A DNA stretch of 64,000 bases, from assembly GCF_014268885.2 (NCBI RefSeq), contig NZ_CP077095.1, positions 3,751,001-3,815,000 on the forward strand, written 5' to 3'. Every line of letters begins with the position of its first letter. Positions within the stretch are counted from its first letter, which is position 1. Origin of the DNA: Pseudomonas xantholysinigenes (lineage in GTDB: Bacteria; Pseudomonadota; Gammaproteobacteria; Pseudomonadales; Pseudomonadaceae). Shown here one piece after another: positions 28,582 to 37,757 of this stretch. The translations under genes and the position numbers were made by a program. Under the pieces are notes generated by a model. The model had not been told where the DNA came from. It was given only the letters and a program-made list of their open reading frames with translations, and did not search any database.

Positions 28582-29886
28582 ATGAGCGCAACCCGCAAAG
28601 CCTACCGAGCCGCCATCCTGCACAGCATCGCCGACCCTGCCGAGGTCGGCCTGGAGGCGTCCTGCGAATACTATGAAGACGGCCTGCTGGTGGTCGACGA
28701 CGGCCGCATCAGCGCCCTCGGCCATGCCAGCGAGCTGCTGCCGACCCTGGACGCCGACATCCCGGTCGAACACCACCAGGATGCCCTGATCACTCCGGGC
28801 TTCATCGACACCCACATCCACTTCCCGCAGACCGGCATGATCGGCTCCTACGGCGAGCAGTTGCTGGACTGGCTGAACACCTACACCTTCCCCTGCGAGA
28901 AGCAATTCGCCGACAAGGCCCACGCCGACCAGGTGGCGAAGATCTTCCTCAAGGAGCTGCTGCGCAACGGCACCACCACCGCCCTGGTGTTCGGCAGCGT
29001 GCATCCGGAGTCGGTCAACGCCCTGTTCGAGGAAGCCGAGCGCCTGGACCTGCGCCTGATCGCCGGCAAGGTGATGATGGACCGCAACGCTCCCGACTAC
29101 CTGACCGACACCGCCGAGTCGAGCTACCGCGACAGCAAGGCGCTGATCGAACGCTGGCACGGCAAGGGCCGCCTGCACTACGCGGTGACCCCGCGCTTCG
29201 CCCCGACCAGCACCCCGGAGCAGTTGGCGGCCGCCGGGCAGTTGCTCAAGGAGCACCCGGGGGTGTACATGCACACCCACCTGTCGGAGAACCTCAAGGA
29301 GATCGACTGGGTCAAGTCGCTGTTCCCCGAGCAAAAAGGCTACCTGGACGTCTACGACCACTTCGAGCTGCTGGGTGAGCGTTCGGTGTTCGCCCATGGC
29401 GTGCACCTGTGCGACGACGAGTGCCAGCGCCTGGCCGAGACCGGCTCGGCCATCGCCTTCTGCCCCACCTCCAACCTGTTCCTCGGCAGCGGCCTGTTCA
29501 ACCTGCCGCAGGCCGAGCGTTTCAAGGTCAACGTGGGCCTGGGCACCGATGTCGGCGCCGGCACCAGCTTCTCGCTGCTCAACACCCTGAACGAGGCGTA
29601 CAAGGTGATGCAGCTGCAAGGCGCGCGCCTGCACCCGTACAAGTCACTGTACCTGGCCACCCTCGGCGGCGCTCGCGCGCTGCGCCTGGACGATCGCATC
29701 GGCAGCCTGCGCCCAGGCAACGACGCCGACTTCGTGGTGCTCGACTACAAGGCCACCCCGCTCCTGGACTACCGCCTGCAGCAGTCCAAGAGCATCGAGG
29801 AGACCCTGTTCGTCCTCACCACCCTGGGCGATGATCGCACCGTGCGCGAGACCTACGCCGCCGGGCGCCGTGTGCACCAGCGCTAA
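28582..29886 (+). CDS. guaD: Guanine deaminase
   Basis: Zinc amidohydrolase that converts guanine to xanthine and ammonia, 434 residues. Metal ligands are visible as [13 protein letters not shown] (N-terminal), MHTHLSE, FAHGVHL and GLGTDVGAG (catalytic aspartate). The ATG at 28582 follows ACGAGAG, 10 bases after xdhC, so it is the last gene of the xdhABC-guaD unit. It feeds XdhAB with xanthine. The stop overlaps the convergent aquaporin gene by four bases. Confidence 0.95.
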   Translation: MSATRKAYRAAILHSIADPAEVGLEASCEYYEDGLLVVDDGRISALGHASELLPTLDADIPVEHHQDALITPGFIDTHIHFPQTGMIGSYGEQLLDWLNTYTFPCEKQFADKAHADQVAKIFLKELLRNGTTTALVFGSVHPESVNALFEEAERLDLRLIAGKVMMDRNAPDYLTDTAESSYRDSKALIERWHGKGRLHYAVTPRFAPTSTPEQLAAAGQLLKEHPGVYMHTHLSENLKEIDWVKSLFPEQKGYLDVYDHFELLGERSVFAHGVHLCDDECQRLAETGSAIAFCPTSNLFLGSGLFNLPQAERFKVNVGLGTDVGAGTSFSLLNTLNEAYKVMQLQGARLHPYKSLYLATLGGARALRLDDRIGSLRPGNDADFVVLDYKATPLLDYRLQQSKSIEETLFVLTTLGDDRTVRETYAAGRRVHQR

Positions 29887-30581
29887 GGTTGTTTCGCCAG
29901 CCCCCGGTACAAGGCGCCGCCGATCGCCGCCCCAATCAGCGGCGCCAGCCAGAACAGCCACAGCTGCTGCAAGGCCCAGCCACCGACGAACAATGCCGGC
30001 CCGGTGCTACGCGCCGGGTTCACCGAGGTATTGGTGACCGGGATCGAGATCAGGTGGATCAAGGTCAGCGCCAGGCCAATGGCGATCGGCGCGAACCCTG
30101 CCGGCGCCCGGGCATCGGTGGCGCCCATGATGATCACCAGGAACATCGCGGTCATCACCACTTCGCTGACAAAGCCCGCCGCCAGGCTGTAGCCGCCCGG
30201 CGAGTGCTCGGCATAACCGTTGGACGCCAGCCCGTTCGACAGCTCGAACCCCGCCTTGCCACTGGCGATGAAGTAGATCACCGCCGCGGCGAGGATGGCG
30301 CCGATCACCTGGGCAATCACGTAGGGCAACAGTTCTTTGGCCGGAAACCGCCCACCCACCACCAGGCCGAACGACACGGCGGGGTTGAGGTGACAACCGG
30401 AGATATGACCAATGGCGAAGGCCATGGTCAGGACGGTCAGGCCGAAGGCAAAGGCGACACCGAGGACACCGATGCCAACCGGTGAGCTGGCAGCCAGCAC
30501 CGCGCTGCCGCAACCACCCAGGACCAACCAGAAAGTGCCGACCAGCTCGGCACCCATGCGCACACCCAGGGACGAACTCAT
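29883..30581 (-). CDS. aqpZ: Aquaporin Z
   Basis: Inner-membrane water channel of 232 residues with six hydrophobic helices. The two NPA boxes are HLNPAVS and NPARS. The [19 protein letters not shown] stretch supplies the His and Arg of the narrow AqpZ filter, which favours a water channel over a glycerol facilitator. The ATG at 30581 follows GAGGA. It is convergent with guaD and not obviously part of the purine system. Confidence 0.93.
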   Translation of the reverse strand: MSSSLGVRMGAELVGTFWLVLGGCGSAVLAASSPVGIGVLGVAFAFGLTVLTMAFAIGHISGCHLNPAVSFGLVVGGRFPAKELLPYVIAQVIGAILAAAVIYFIASGKAGFELSNGLASNGYAEHSPGGYSLAAGFVSEVVMTAMFLVIIMGATDARAPAGFAPIAIGLALTLIHLISIPVTNTSVNPARSTGPALFVGGWALQQLWLFWLAPLIGAAIGGALYRGLAKQP

Positions 30582-30692
30582 GGAGCATTCCTCAAGTAAT
30601 TGGACGCAACGGCTGCGCAAGCCCAACTACATTGAACAGGGGTTTGCAATTAGTAAATCTATCAGGGTCCCGGCAAATGGCCAGTAATGACA

Positions 30693-30713
30693 AGGGGCCG
30701 CAAAGCGGCCCCT
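30693..30713. terminator. Terminator-like hairpin after the GntR gene
   Basis: GGGGCCGC and GCGGCCCC form a stem with a 3-base AAA loop, 20 bases past the stop of the minus-strand GntR gene. There is no T-run, so it is only a probable terminator. Confidence 0.5.
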
Positions 30714-30732
30714 GGGTCATGCAGGCAAACGT

Positions 30733-31488
30733 TCAACCCTTGGCGGTGGCCTTGGGCTTCTTCAGCAGGTGGGAGAACACCGCGTGCAGGTCGTCCGAGG
30801 CGCTTTCCTCGTCGAGGTTGAGCTTGCTGTCGATATGGTCCATGTGATGCATCATCAGGCTCACCGCCTGCTCGGCATCGCGCGCCTCGATGGCGTCGAT
30901 CAGCTGCATGTGCTCGTCGTACGAGCAATGCGAGCGGTTGCCGCTCTCGTACTGGGCGATGATCAGCGAAGTCTGCGACACCAGGCTGCGCTGGAAGCTC
31001 ACCAGCGGCGCATTGCCAGCGGCTTCGGCCAGCTTGAGGTGGAATTCGCCGGACAGGCGGATACCGGCGCCCCGGTCGCCACGGGAGAAGCTGTCGCGCT
31101 CCTCGCGGACCATGTGGCGCAGTTCGTTGAGCTGTTCGACGGTGGCGTGCTGCACCGCCAGCTCGGTGATGGCGCGCTCGACCATGCGCCGGGAGAAGAA
31201 CACCTGGCGCGCCTCCTCGACCGTCGGGCTGGCCACCACCGCGCCGCGGTTGGGCCGCAGCAGCACCACGCTTTCATGGGCCAGGCGCGACAAGGCACGG
31301 CGGATGATGGTGCGGCTGACGCCGAAGATCTCGCCCAGCGCTTCCTCGCTCAACTTGGTGCCCGGTGCCAGGCGCTGCTCGAGGATCGCCTCGAAGATAT
31401 GCGCGTAGACGATGTCGTCCTGGGTACCGCTGCGCCCGGCCTTGCCAGTGCGCGCAGGTTTTTTCAGAGGTTGCAGCTGTTCGTTCAT
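30733..31488 (-). CDS. GntR/FadR-type regulator, candidate purine-catabolic regulator
   Basis: A 251-residue regulator with a GntR winged helix (about residues 25-95: ILEQRLAPGTKLSEEALGEI, then VSRTIIRRALSRL) and an FCD ligand domain (about 100-225) with FHLKLAEAAGN and later histidines that could bind a metal. It is divergent from an NCS2 purine permease, and the 356-base gap contains TTGTACACAA-type palindromes that match the t-x-GTa-tAC-x-a preference of the FadR subfamily. The same sites precede uraH/puuE and glcG/gcl, so it may govern the whole urate-to-glycerate set. This assignment is inferred. Confidence 0.88.
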   Translation of the reverse strand: MNEQLQPLKKPARTGKAGRSGTQDDIVYAHIFEAILEQRLAPGTKLSEEALGEIFGVSRTIIRRALSRLAHESVVLLRPNRGAVVASPTVEEARQVFFSRRMVERAITELAVQHATVEQLNELRHMVREERDSFSRGDRGAGIRLSGEFHLKLAEAAGNAPLVSFQRSLVSQTSLIIAQYESGNRSHCSYDEHMQLIDAIEARDAEQAVSLMMHHMDHIDSKLNLDEESASDDLHAVFSHLLKKPKATAKG

Positions 31489-31595
31489 GGGCTCTCGAGC
31501 ACGAAGGATCTGCCAGTCGGACCGTGACTGTAATACCTGTCAGCGGGGGGATGGCAAGTCCGGGAAGAAAAATAGTGGGCCAAGGTATGGCGCCA

Positions 31596-31704
31596 TTGTA
31601 CACAGGCTGACCCGTTTCTGCAGGTGGCCTTTTACCTATATAGCCGTTGTACGGCAGTTTGTGCGCACAAAAGATAAAACATTATTTGCTTTCTTTGTAC
31701 ACAA
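31596..31704. promoter_or_regulatory. Operator cluster between gntR and the NCS2 permease
   Basis: Three palindrome-like sites: TTGTACACAG (31596-31605), TTGTGCGCACAA (31659-31670, perfect) and TTGTACACAA (31695-31704). They lie in the 356-base divergent region, which holds no gene. The 10-bp form recurs at 33951, 34133, 46006 and 46146. Confidence 0.65.
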
Positions 31705-31844
31705 AAGCATAATCCTGCGAGCAACTTCCTGACCCAAAAGTCAACAAAATGGTCGGATGTCTGCCACACCCCCTCGCGAAGCCCCCCAGTGCATGGCTCA
31801 GGACCCGGCTTCGAACAACAAGAAAGACTTGAGGAGTACTCGCT

Positions 31845-33194
31845 GTGGAAAGCCGCAAATCCGAAGCACCTACGCTGGATCTCGCTCCACCGCTCGAAAC
31901 GGGCTGGCTGGAGCGGATTTTCAAACTCAAGCGACATGGCACTACCGTCAGGACCGAACTGATTGCCGGGGTGACCACCTTCATCACCATGGCCTACATC
32001 ATCTTCGTCAACCCCAACATCATGGCCGACGCCGGCATCGACCACGGCGCGGCGTTCGTCGCCACCTGCATCGCCGCCGCCCTCGGCTGCCTGCTGATGG
32101 GCCTGTACGCCAACTGGCCGGTGGGCCTGGCGCCGGGCATGGGCCTCAACGCCTTCTTCACCTACACCGTGGTCGGCACCATGGGCTACAACTGGGAAAC
32201 GGCGCTGGGGGCGGTGTTCGTCTCGGGCGTGCTGTTCATGTTCCTGACCGTTTCGCGGGTGCGCGAGTGGCTGCTCAACAGCATCCCGGTGAGCCTGCGC
32301 CATGCCATGGGGGCCGGCGTCGGATTGTTCCTCGGGCTGATCGGCCTGAAGACCGCCGGCATCATCGTCGACAGCCCGGCGACCCTGGTCAAGCTGGGCT
32401 CGTTGCATGAGCCTGGGCCACTGCTGGCGGCGGTGTGCTTCCTGTCGATCGCCATTCTCAGCTACAAGCGGGTGTTCGGCGCGATCCTGATCAGCATCAT
32501 CGGCGTCACCCTGGCCGGCTGGGGCCTGGGCCTGGTCAAGTTCGGCGGGGTGATGTCGATGCCGCCGAGCCTGGCGCCGACCTGGATGGCCATGGACGTG
32601 GCCGGGGTGTTCAACGTCAGTATGATCAGCGTGGTGCTGGCGTTCCTGTTCGTGCACATGTTCGACACCGCCGGCACCTTGATGGGCGTAGCCCAGCGCG
32701 CCAACCTGGTGGCGCCGGACGGGCGCATCGAAAACCTGTCGCGGGCGCTGAAGGCCGACAGTACCTCCAGCGTGTTCGGCGCGGTGGTCGGGGTACCACC
32801 GGTGACCAGCTACGTGGAAAGTGCCGCGGGCGTGGCGGCGGGTGGGCGTACCGGCCTGACGGCCGTGGTGGTCGGCGTGCTGTTCGTCGCGGCGATGTTC
32901 TTTGCCCCGCTGGCCGGGATGATTCCGGCCTATGCCACCGCCGGCGCGCTGATCTATGTGGCGATGCTGATGATGGGCAGCATGGCGCATATCGAGTGGG
33001 ACGAAGCCACCGACAGCATTCCGGCGATCGTCACGGTGATCATGATGCCGCTGACCTTCTCGGTGGCCGATGGCATTGCCCTGGGTTTCATCAGCTACGT
33101 GGCGCTGAAGGCCGGGACCGGCAAGTTCAAGGAGATCTCGGCGAGCTTGTGGGTACTGTGCCTGATCTTCATTGCCAAGTTCGTGTTCCTCTGA
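31845..33194 (+). CDS. NCS2 family purine permease (AzgA-like)
   Basis: A 449-residue inner-membrane transporter with 12-14 hydrophobic helices. The N-terminal RTELIAGVTTFITMAYIIFV and GLAPGMGLNAFFTY are characteristic of AzgA-type hypoxanthine/guanine/adenine permeases rather than the UraA/UapA branch. The start is the GTG at 31845, preceded by GAGGAG. It lies beside a GntR regulator and between guaD and the urate genes, so purine base uptake is the likely role. Operator sites upstream suggest repression by that regulator. Confidence 0.92.
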   Translation: MESRKSEAPTLDLAPPLETGWLERIFKLKRHGTTVRTELIAGVTTFITMAYIIFVNPNIMADAGIDHGAAFVATCIAAALGCLLMGLYANWPVGLAPGMGLNAFFTYTVVGTMGYNWETALGAVFVSGVLFMFLTVSRVREWLLNSIPVSLRHAMGAGVGLFLGLIGLKTAGIIVDSPATLVKLGSLHEPGPLLAAVCFLSIAILSYKRVFGAILISIIGVTLAGWGLGLVKFGGVMSMPPSLAPTWMAMDVAGVFNVSMISVVLAFLFVHMFDTAGTLMGVAQRANLVAPDGRIENLSRALKADSTSSVFGAVVGVPPVTSYVESAAGVAAGGRTGLTAVVVGVLFVAAMFFAPLAGMIPAYATAGALIYVAMLMMGSMAHIEWDEATDSIPAIVTVIMMPLTFSVADGIALGFISYVALKAGTGKFKEISASLWVLCLIFIAKFVFL

Positions 33195-33210
33195 ACTCAC
33201 TGCAACAACC

Positions 33211-33240
33211 AAGGGCGCCTCGGCGCCCTTTCTTTTTTTG
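33211..33240 (+). terminator. Rho-independent terminator of the NCS2 permease gene
   Basis: AAGGGCGCC-TC-GGCGCCCTT hairpin followed by TCTTTTTTT, 17 bases after the permease stop. Confidence 0.9.
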
Positions 33241-33270
33241 CCTGCTCGGCATGCCTGCTTCCACACATCC

Positions 33271-33388
33271 CCTGTAGGAGCGGCCTTGTGTCGCGAAAGG
33301 GCTGCGCAGCGGCCCCAGGGTCTCGCCCTCATGCAACATTACCGGGGCTGCTGCGCAGCCCTTTCGCGACACAAGGCCGCTCCTACAC
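33271..33388. repeat. REP doublet (GTAGGAGCGGCC family)
   Basis: Inverted pair of the same REP type as at 27.6 kb, both arms extended by GGGCTGCGCAGC. It fills most of the gap between the permease terminator and the uraH end. Confidence 0.8.
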
Positions 33389-33487
33389 AAACCGTGCAAA
33401 CCAACGCTCAGGGAAAACAACAGACGAAAAAAAGCCCGCCAGTGTGAGAGCGGGCCAAGGACCTACGAAGATTCTTCTAGCGACCAA

Positions 33488-33841
33488 CTAGCTTCCACGA
33501 TAGGTCGAATAGCTGTACGGCGAGATCAGCAGCGGCACGTGGTAATGCTCCTGCTGCTCGTCGATGCCGAAGCGCAGCACTACCACGTCGAGGAACGCGG
33601 CATCCGGCAGCTTCACGCCCTTGGCGCGGTAGTAGTCACCGGCGCTGAACTGCAATTGATAGACGCCAGTGCGGTAATCGTCACCTTGCAGCAGCGGCGC
33701 GTCGACGCGGCCATCGCTGTTGGTCAGGGCGGTGTTCACCAGCTCCAGCTGCTGGCCTTCGACGCGGTACAGCTCGACCTTGATCGAGCTGCCCGGGCAG
33801 CCATGCGCGGCGTCCAGTACGTGTGTGGTCAAACGTCCCAT
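33488..33841 (-). CDS. uraH: 5-hydroxyisourate hydrolase
   Basis: Transthyretin-like hydrolase that converts 5-hydroxyisourate to OHCU. The ATG at 33841 (MGRLTTHVLDAAHGCPG), with GAGGCGAC before it, gives 117 residues. The active-site marks of the family are the N-terminal THVLD histidine, HYHVPLLISPYSYSTYRGS near the end, and the C-terminal YRGS. No signal peptide, so it is cytoplasmic. It is divergent from puuE; both share an intergenic region with two regulatory palindromes. Confidence 0.95.
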   Translation of the reverse strand: MGRLTTHVLDAAHGCPGSSIKVELYRVEGQQLELVNTALTNSDGRVDAPLLQGDDYRTGVYQLQFSAGDYYRAKGVKLPDAAFLDVVVLRFGIDEQQEHYHVPLLISPYSYSTYRGS

Positions 33842-33950
33842 TTGCTTGTCGCCTCTTGTCGTATGCGTGGGCAAAAAATACACGGCAATCACCGGGCCCA
33901 GGGCCTGCGGCGTGCGGGAATGGAGTCATTAAGACAGTTTACGGATAAAT

Positions 33951-34142
33951 TGTACACAATTTTTTCACCCCTTCCGACGCAACGCTCCAGAACACCCCGC
34001 CAGTCGCAAAGACGCGGCCTGTATCGACACCTAAGTTATTTGCTGACCAACCGGGCAGGTTTCTTGCAAGTGATTTCGCGCCGACAAAAGGGCAGAAATG
34101 CGGAAAAACAGGCTTACAAAAGATTTCAGAAGTTGTATACAA
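33951..34142. promoter_or_regulatory. Two operators in the uraH-puuE divergent region
   Basis: TTGTACACAA at 33951-33960 lies near the uraH promoter side, and a perfect palindrome TTGTATACAA at 34133-34142 lies 77 bases before puuE. The 377-base divergent region (33842-34218) is otherwise AT-rich and shows no gene. Confidence 0.7.
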
Positions 34143-34218
34143 TCAGCCCATCCGGTGGTGCGACATCCCGACGCGGCCCGCCCACCACCCGCACTAACGT
34201 ACAAGAAGGAAGACTGCA

Positions 34219-35145
34219 GTGAGCGCTGACTACCCACGCGACCTGATCGGTTACGGCAACAACCCACCTCATCCGCAATGGCCGGGGAATGCCCGCATTG
34301 CGCTGTCCTTCGTGCTCAACTACGAAGAAGGTGGCGAGCGCAACATCCTGCACGGCGACAAAGAATCCGAAGCGTTCCTCTCCGAAATGGTCGCCGCCCA
34401 GCCACTGCAGGGCGCGCGCAACATGAGCATGGAGTCGCTCTACGAATACGGCAGCCGCGCCGGCGTCTGGCGCCTGCTCAAGCTGTTCAAGGACAGCGGC
34501 GTGCCGTTGACCATCTTCGCCGTGGCCATGGCCGCCCAACGCCACCCCGATGTGATCCGCGCCATGGTCGCCGCCGGCCACGAGATCTGCAGCCACGGCT
34601 ACCGCTGGATCGACTACCAGTACATGGATGAAGCGCAAGAGCGCGAGCACATGCTCGAAGCCATCCGCATCCTCACCGAGATCACCGGCGAGCGCCCGCA
34701 AGGCTGGTACACCGGCCGCACCGGCCCTAACACCCGGCGCCTGGTGATGGAGGAAGGCGGCTTCCTCTATGACAGCGACACCTACGACGACGACCTGCCC
34801 TACTGGGAGCCGAACAATCCCACCGGCAAGCCGCACCTGGTGATCCCCTACACCCTGGACACCAACGACATGCGCTTTACCCAGGTACAGGGCTTCAACT
34901 GTGGCGAGCAGTTCTTCCAGTACCTCAAGGACGCCTTCGACGTGCTCTACGCCGAAGGCGCCGAGGCGCCGAAGATGCTCTCGATCGGCCTGCACTGCCG
35001 CCTGGTCGGGCGCCCGGCGCGCCTGGCCGCGCTCAAGCGCTTCATCGACTATGCCAAGAGCCACGACCAGGTCTGGTTCGCCCGTCGCGTGGACATCGCC
35101 CAGCACTGGCACGCCACCCACCCGTACAAGAAAGAGAACGCCTGA
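34219..35145 (+). CDS. puuE: Allantoinase PuuE (polysaccharide deacetylase fold)
   Basis: Cytoplasmic allantoinase of the cofactor-independent PuuE type, which opens allantoin to allantoate. The 308-residue protein shows the NodB-like fold with LSFVLNYEEGGERN near the N-terminus, GHEICSHGYRWIDYQYMDE in the middle and GLHCRLVGRPAR near the end, as in known PuuE. The start is a GTG (34219) after AGGAAG. The stop and the uraD start share one base, so the two genes are coupled. The promoter region carries TTGTATACAA. Confidence 0.95.
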   Translation: MSADYPRDLIGYGNNPPHPQWPGNARIALSFVLNYEEGGERNILHGDKESEAFLSEMVAAQPLQGARNMSMESLYEYGSRAGVWRLLKLFKDSGVPLTIFAVAMAAQRHPDVIRAMVAAGHEICSHGYRWIDYQYMDEAQEREHMLEAIRILTEITGERPQGWYTGRTGPNTRRLVMEEGGFLYDSDTYDDDLPYWEPNNPTGKPHLVIPYTLDTNDMRFTQVQGFNCGEQFFQYLKDAFDVLYAEGAEAPKMLSIGLHCRLVGRPARLAALKRFIDYAKSHDQVWFARRVDIAQHWHATHPYKKENA

Positions 35146-35660
35146 TGACCGCCTTCAACACCCTCAAGCCCTCCACCCTGGACCGTGCCGCGTTCGTCGC
35201 CGCCTTCGCCGACATCTACGAGCACTCGCCATGGGTCGCCGAGAAGGCCTACGACCTCGGCCAGCTGGGTGAACTGGACGAAATCGAGGCACTGCACCAG
35301 CGCATGAGCGACATCCTGCTCAGCGCCAACCACGCCGACCAACTGGCCCTGATCAACGCTCACCCGGACCTCGCCGGCAAGGCAGCGATCCAGGGCGAGC
35401 TGACCGAATCGAGCACCAACGAACAGGCCGGTGCCGGTATCCACCAGTGCACCGCCGAAGAGTTCGCCCGCTTCACCGAACTCAACGACGCCTACAAGGC
35501 CAAGTTCCAGTTCCCGTTCATCATGGCGGTCAAGGGCAGCAACCGGCACCAGATCCTCGCCGCGTTCGAAAAACGCATCCACAACGATGCCGATGCCGAG
35601 TTCAAGGAAGCCCTGGCGCAGATCAACCTGATCGCCCTGTTCCGCCTGCTGCAGCTGTAA
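35145..35660 (+). CDS. uraD: OHCU decarboxylase
   Basis: Decarboxylates 2-oxo-4-hydroxy-4-carboxy-5-ureidoimidazoline to S-allantoin, 171 residues. The family pattern HPDLAGKAA with its preceding LALINA, the early FADIYEHSPWVAE and the late GSNRHQILAAFEKRIHND are all present; the histidine in NAHPDL is the expected catalytic one. It follows puuE with a TGATG junction and precedes allA by 56 bases. Confidence 0.95.
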   Translation: MTAFNTLKPSTLDRAAFVAAFADIYEHSPWVAEKAYDLGQLGELDEIEALHQRMSDILLSANHADQLALINAHPDLAGKAAIQGELTESSTNEQAGAGIHQCTAEEFARFTELNDAYKAKFQFPFIMAVKGSNRHQILAAFEKRIHNDADAEFKEALAQINLIALFRLLQL

Positions 35661-35716
35661 GGGCCTGGCCAGCCAGTCCCCCGAATCCAGAACAACGACA
35701 TAGAAGAGATAACCGC

Positions 35717-36220
35717 ATGCGCACCCTGATGATCGAACCCCTGAGCAAAGAAGCCTTCGCCCCCTTCGGTGACGTGATCGAAACCGACGGCAGCGACCAC
35801 TTCATGATCAACAACGGTTCGACCATGCGCTTCCACAAGCTCGCCACGGTCGAGACCGCCGAGCCTGAAGATAAGGCGATCATCAGCATCTTCCGCGCCG
35901 ACGCGCTGGACATGCCGCTGACCGTACGCATGCTGGAACGCCATCCGCTGGGCAGCCAGGCTTTCATCCCGCTGCTCGGCAACCCCTTTCTGATCGTGGT
36001 CGCGCCCGTTGGCGATGCACCTGTATCAGGCTTGGTCCGAGCCTTCCGCAGTAATGGCAGGCAGGGCGTTAATTACCATCGCGGCGTCTGGCACCACCCG
36101 GTGCTGACGATCGAAAAGCGGGATGACTTCCTGGTGGTTGATCGCAGTGGTTCCGGCAACAACTGCGATGAGCATTACTTCCCCGAGGAACAGATGTTGA
36201 TCCTCAATCCCCACCAATAA
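35717..36220 (+). CDS. allA: Ureidoglycolate lyase
   Basis: Splits ureidoglycolate into glyoxylate and urea, 167 residues. The ATG at 35717 (MRTLMIEPLSKEAFAPFGDV) fits the family start; AGAAGAGAT lies upstream. The cupin-like domain has YHRGVWHHPVL with metal-binding histidines. It supplies the glyoxylate used by Gcl. In P. aeruginosa an allantoicase gene is known between the uraD and allA homologues; here only 56 bases separate them. Confidence 0.94.
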   Translation: MRTLMIEPLSKEAFAPFGDVIETDGSDHFMINNGSTMRFHKLATVETAEPEDKAIISIFRADALDMPLTVRMLERHPLGSQAFIPLLGNPFLIVVAPVGDAPVSGLVRAFRSNGRQGVNYHRGVWHHPVLTIEKRDDFLVVDRSGSGNNCDEHYFPEEQMLILNPHQ

Positions 36221-36276
36221 GAAAAGGTCGGTCATCCAAGGTCCGCCCTGAGGGTGGCCGGCGAGAGGTACATACT

Positions 36277-37596
36277 GTGGAAGCACACCTTCACGAATGG
36301 CTGAACCTGAGCATTCGCTGGGTTCACATGATCACCGGCGTGGCCTGGATCGGTGCATCGTTCTACTTTGTCTGGCTGGAGAACCACCTGAACCGTAGCA
36401 ACCCGCGCGATGGGTTGTCGGGTGACCTTTGGGCCATCCACGGTGGTGGCATCTACCACCTGGAAAAATACAAGCTGGCACCGCCGAAAATGCCCGAGAA
36501 CCTGCACTGGTTCAAATGGGAAGCCTACTTCACCTGGATGTCCGGGATCGCCCTGCTGTGCGTGGTGTTCTACTGGAACCCAAGCCTTTACCTGCTGGCG
36601 CCCGGCAGCACCCTGAGTGGCGCCGAAGGCGTGGCCATCGGCATCGGCTCGCTGATCGCCGGCTGGTTCATCTACGACTTCCTCTGCGACTCGCCCCTGG
36701 GCAAGAAGCCGGCCCTGCTCGGCGCCGTGCTGTTCGTGCTGATCATTGCCGCCTGCTGGGGCTTCAGCCTGGTGTTCAGCGGCCGTGGCGCCTACCTGCA
36801 CACTGGCGCGATCATCGGCACCATCATGGTCGGCAACGTGTTCCGCATCATCATGCCGGCCCAGCGCCAGCTGGTGGCGGCCATCGAGAACAACCAGACC
36901 CCGGACCCGGTATTGCCGGCCAAGGGCCTGCTGCGTTCGCGCCACAACAACTACTTCACCCTGCCAGTGCTGTTCATCATGATCAGCAACCACTTCCCGA
37001 GCACCTATGGCAGCCAGTACAACTGGCTGATCCTGGCCGGGATCGCGGTGGCCGCAGTCTTGATCCGTCACTACTTCAACACCCGCCACGACAGCAACAA
37101 GTACGCCTGGACCCTGCCCGTGGGCGCCCTGGCGATGATCTGCCTGGCCTACGTGACCGGCCCCAAGCCACTGCCGACTGCTCCTGAGCAGGCCGCGGCC
37201 AAGGTCGAGTACCAGCCGTTGCCGGCCACTGCCGTAGGTGGCAAGACTGCCGCCGAGCTGCGCGCCGAGGAAGCCGCCAAGCCAGCCCAGGCCGCTGCCG
37301 AGCAACCGGCCCAGGTCAACGCGCAAGCCGCCACCGGCAGTTTCGGCAAGATCCACGACGTCATCCAGGAACGCTGCACCGTGTGCCACTCGGCCAAGCC
37401 GACCAGCCCGCTGTTCAGCGCCGCCCCGGCCGGCGTGATGTTCGACACCCCGCAGCAGATCCAGGCCCAGGCCGCGCGCATCCAGGCGCAAGCCGTCGCC
37501 AGTCAGATCATGCCGCTGGGCAACATCACCCAGATGACCGTTGAAGAACGCAAGCTGGTCGGCGACTGGATCGCCAACGGCGCACGGGTCAACTAA
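36277..37596 (+). CDS. puuD: Urate hydroxylase PuuD with C-terminal cytochrome c
   Basis: Membrane-bound urate oxidase of the PuuD type, which oxidises urate to 5-hydroxyisourate and passes electrons to the respiratory chain instead of making peroxide. The 439-residue protein starts at a GTG (36277) after GAGAGG, has eight to nine hydrophobic helices in the first 300 residues, an Ala/Glu-rich linker (about 305-355), and a cytochrome c domain with the haem motif CTVCH near residue 367. It lies 56 bases after allA. No separate soluble uricase is seen in the window. Confidence 0.95.
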   Translation: MEAHLHEWLNLSIRWVHMITGVAWIGASFYFVWLENHLNRSNPRDGLSGDLWAIHGGGIYHLEKYKLAPPKMPENLHWFKWEAYFTWMSGIALLCVVFYWNPSLYLLAPGSTLSGAEGVAIGIGSLIAGWFIYDFLCDSPLGKKPALLGAVLFVLIIAACWGFSLVFSGRGAYLHTGAIIGTIMVGNVFRIIMPAQRQLVAAIENNQTPDPVLPAKGLLRSRHNNYFTLPVLFIMISNHFPSTYGSQYNWLILAGIAVAAVLIRHYFNTRHDSNKYAWTLPVGALAMICLAYVTGPKPLPTAPEQAAAKVEYQPLPATAVGGKTAAELRAEEAAKPAQAAAEQPAQVNAQAATGSFGKIHDVIQERCTVCHSAKPTSPLFSAAPAGVMFDTPQQIQAQAARIQAQAVASQIMPLGNITQMTVEERKLVGDWIANGARVN

Positions 37597-37597
37597 A

Positions 37598-37724
37598 AAG
37601 CAGCTGCAAGCTGCAAGCCTCAAGCTGTAAGTCGTCAGGCAACAAGCAAGCATCGAGCCTCAGGCTTCGAGCGGAAACCACAAGCTTCTACCTTGAAGCT
37701 TGCCGCTTGAAGCTTGTGGCTTGG
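37598..37724. repeat. Palindromic AAGCTTGCAGCTTG-type repeat, copy 2
   Basis: Nested inverted repeats of the same kind as at 6.0 and 49.9 kb, beginning right at the puuD stop and ending before the second NCS2 gene. Possible terminator or processing structure. Confidence 0.7.
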
Positions 37725-37757
37725 ATCCGAGAATAAAAACAAAACTCGAGGTGCTGC

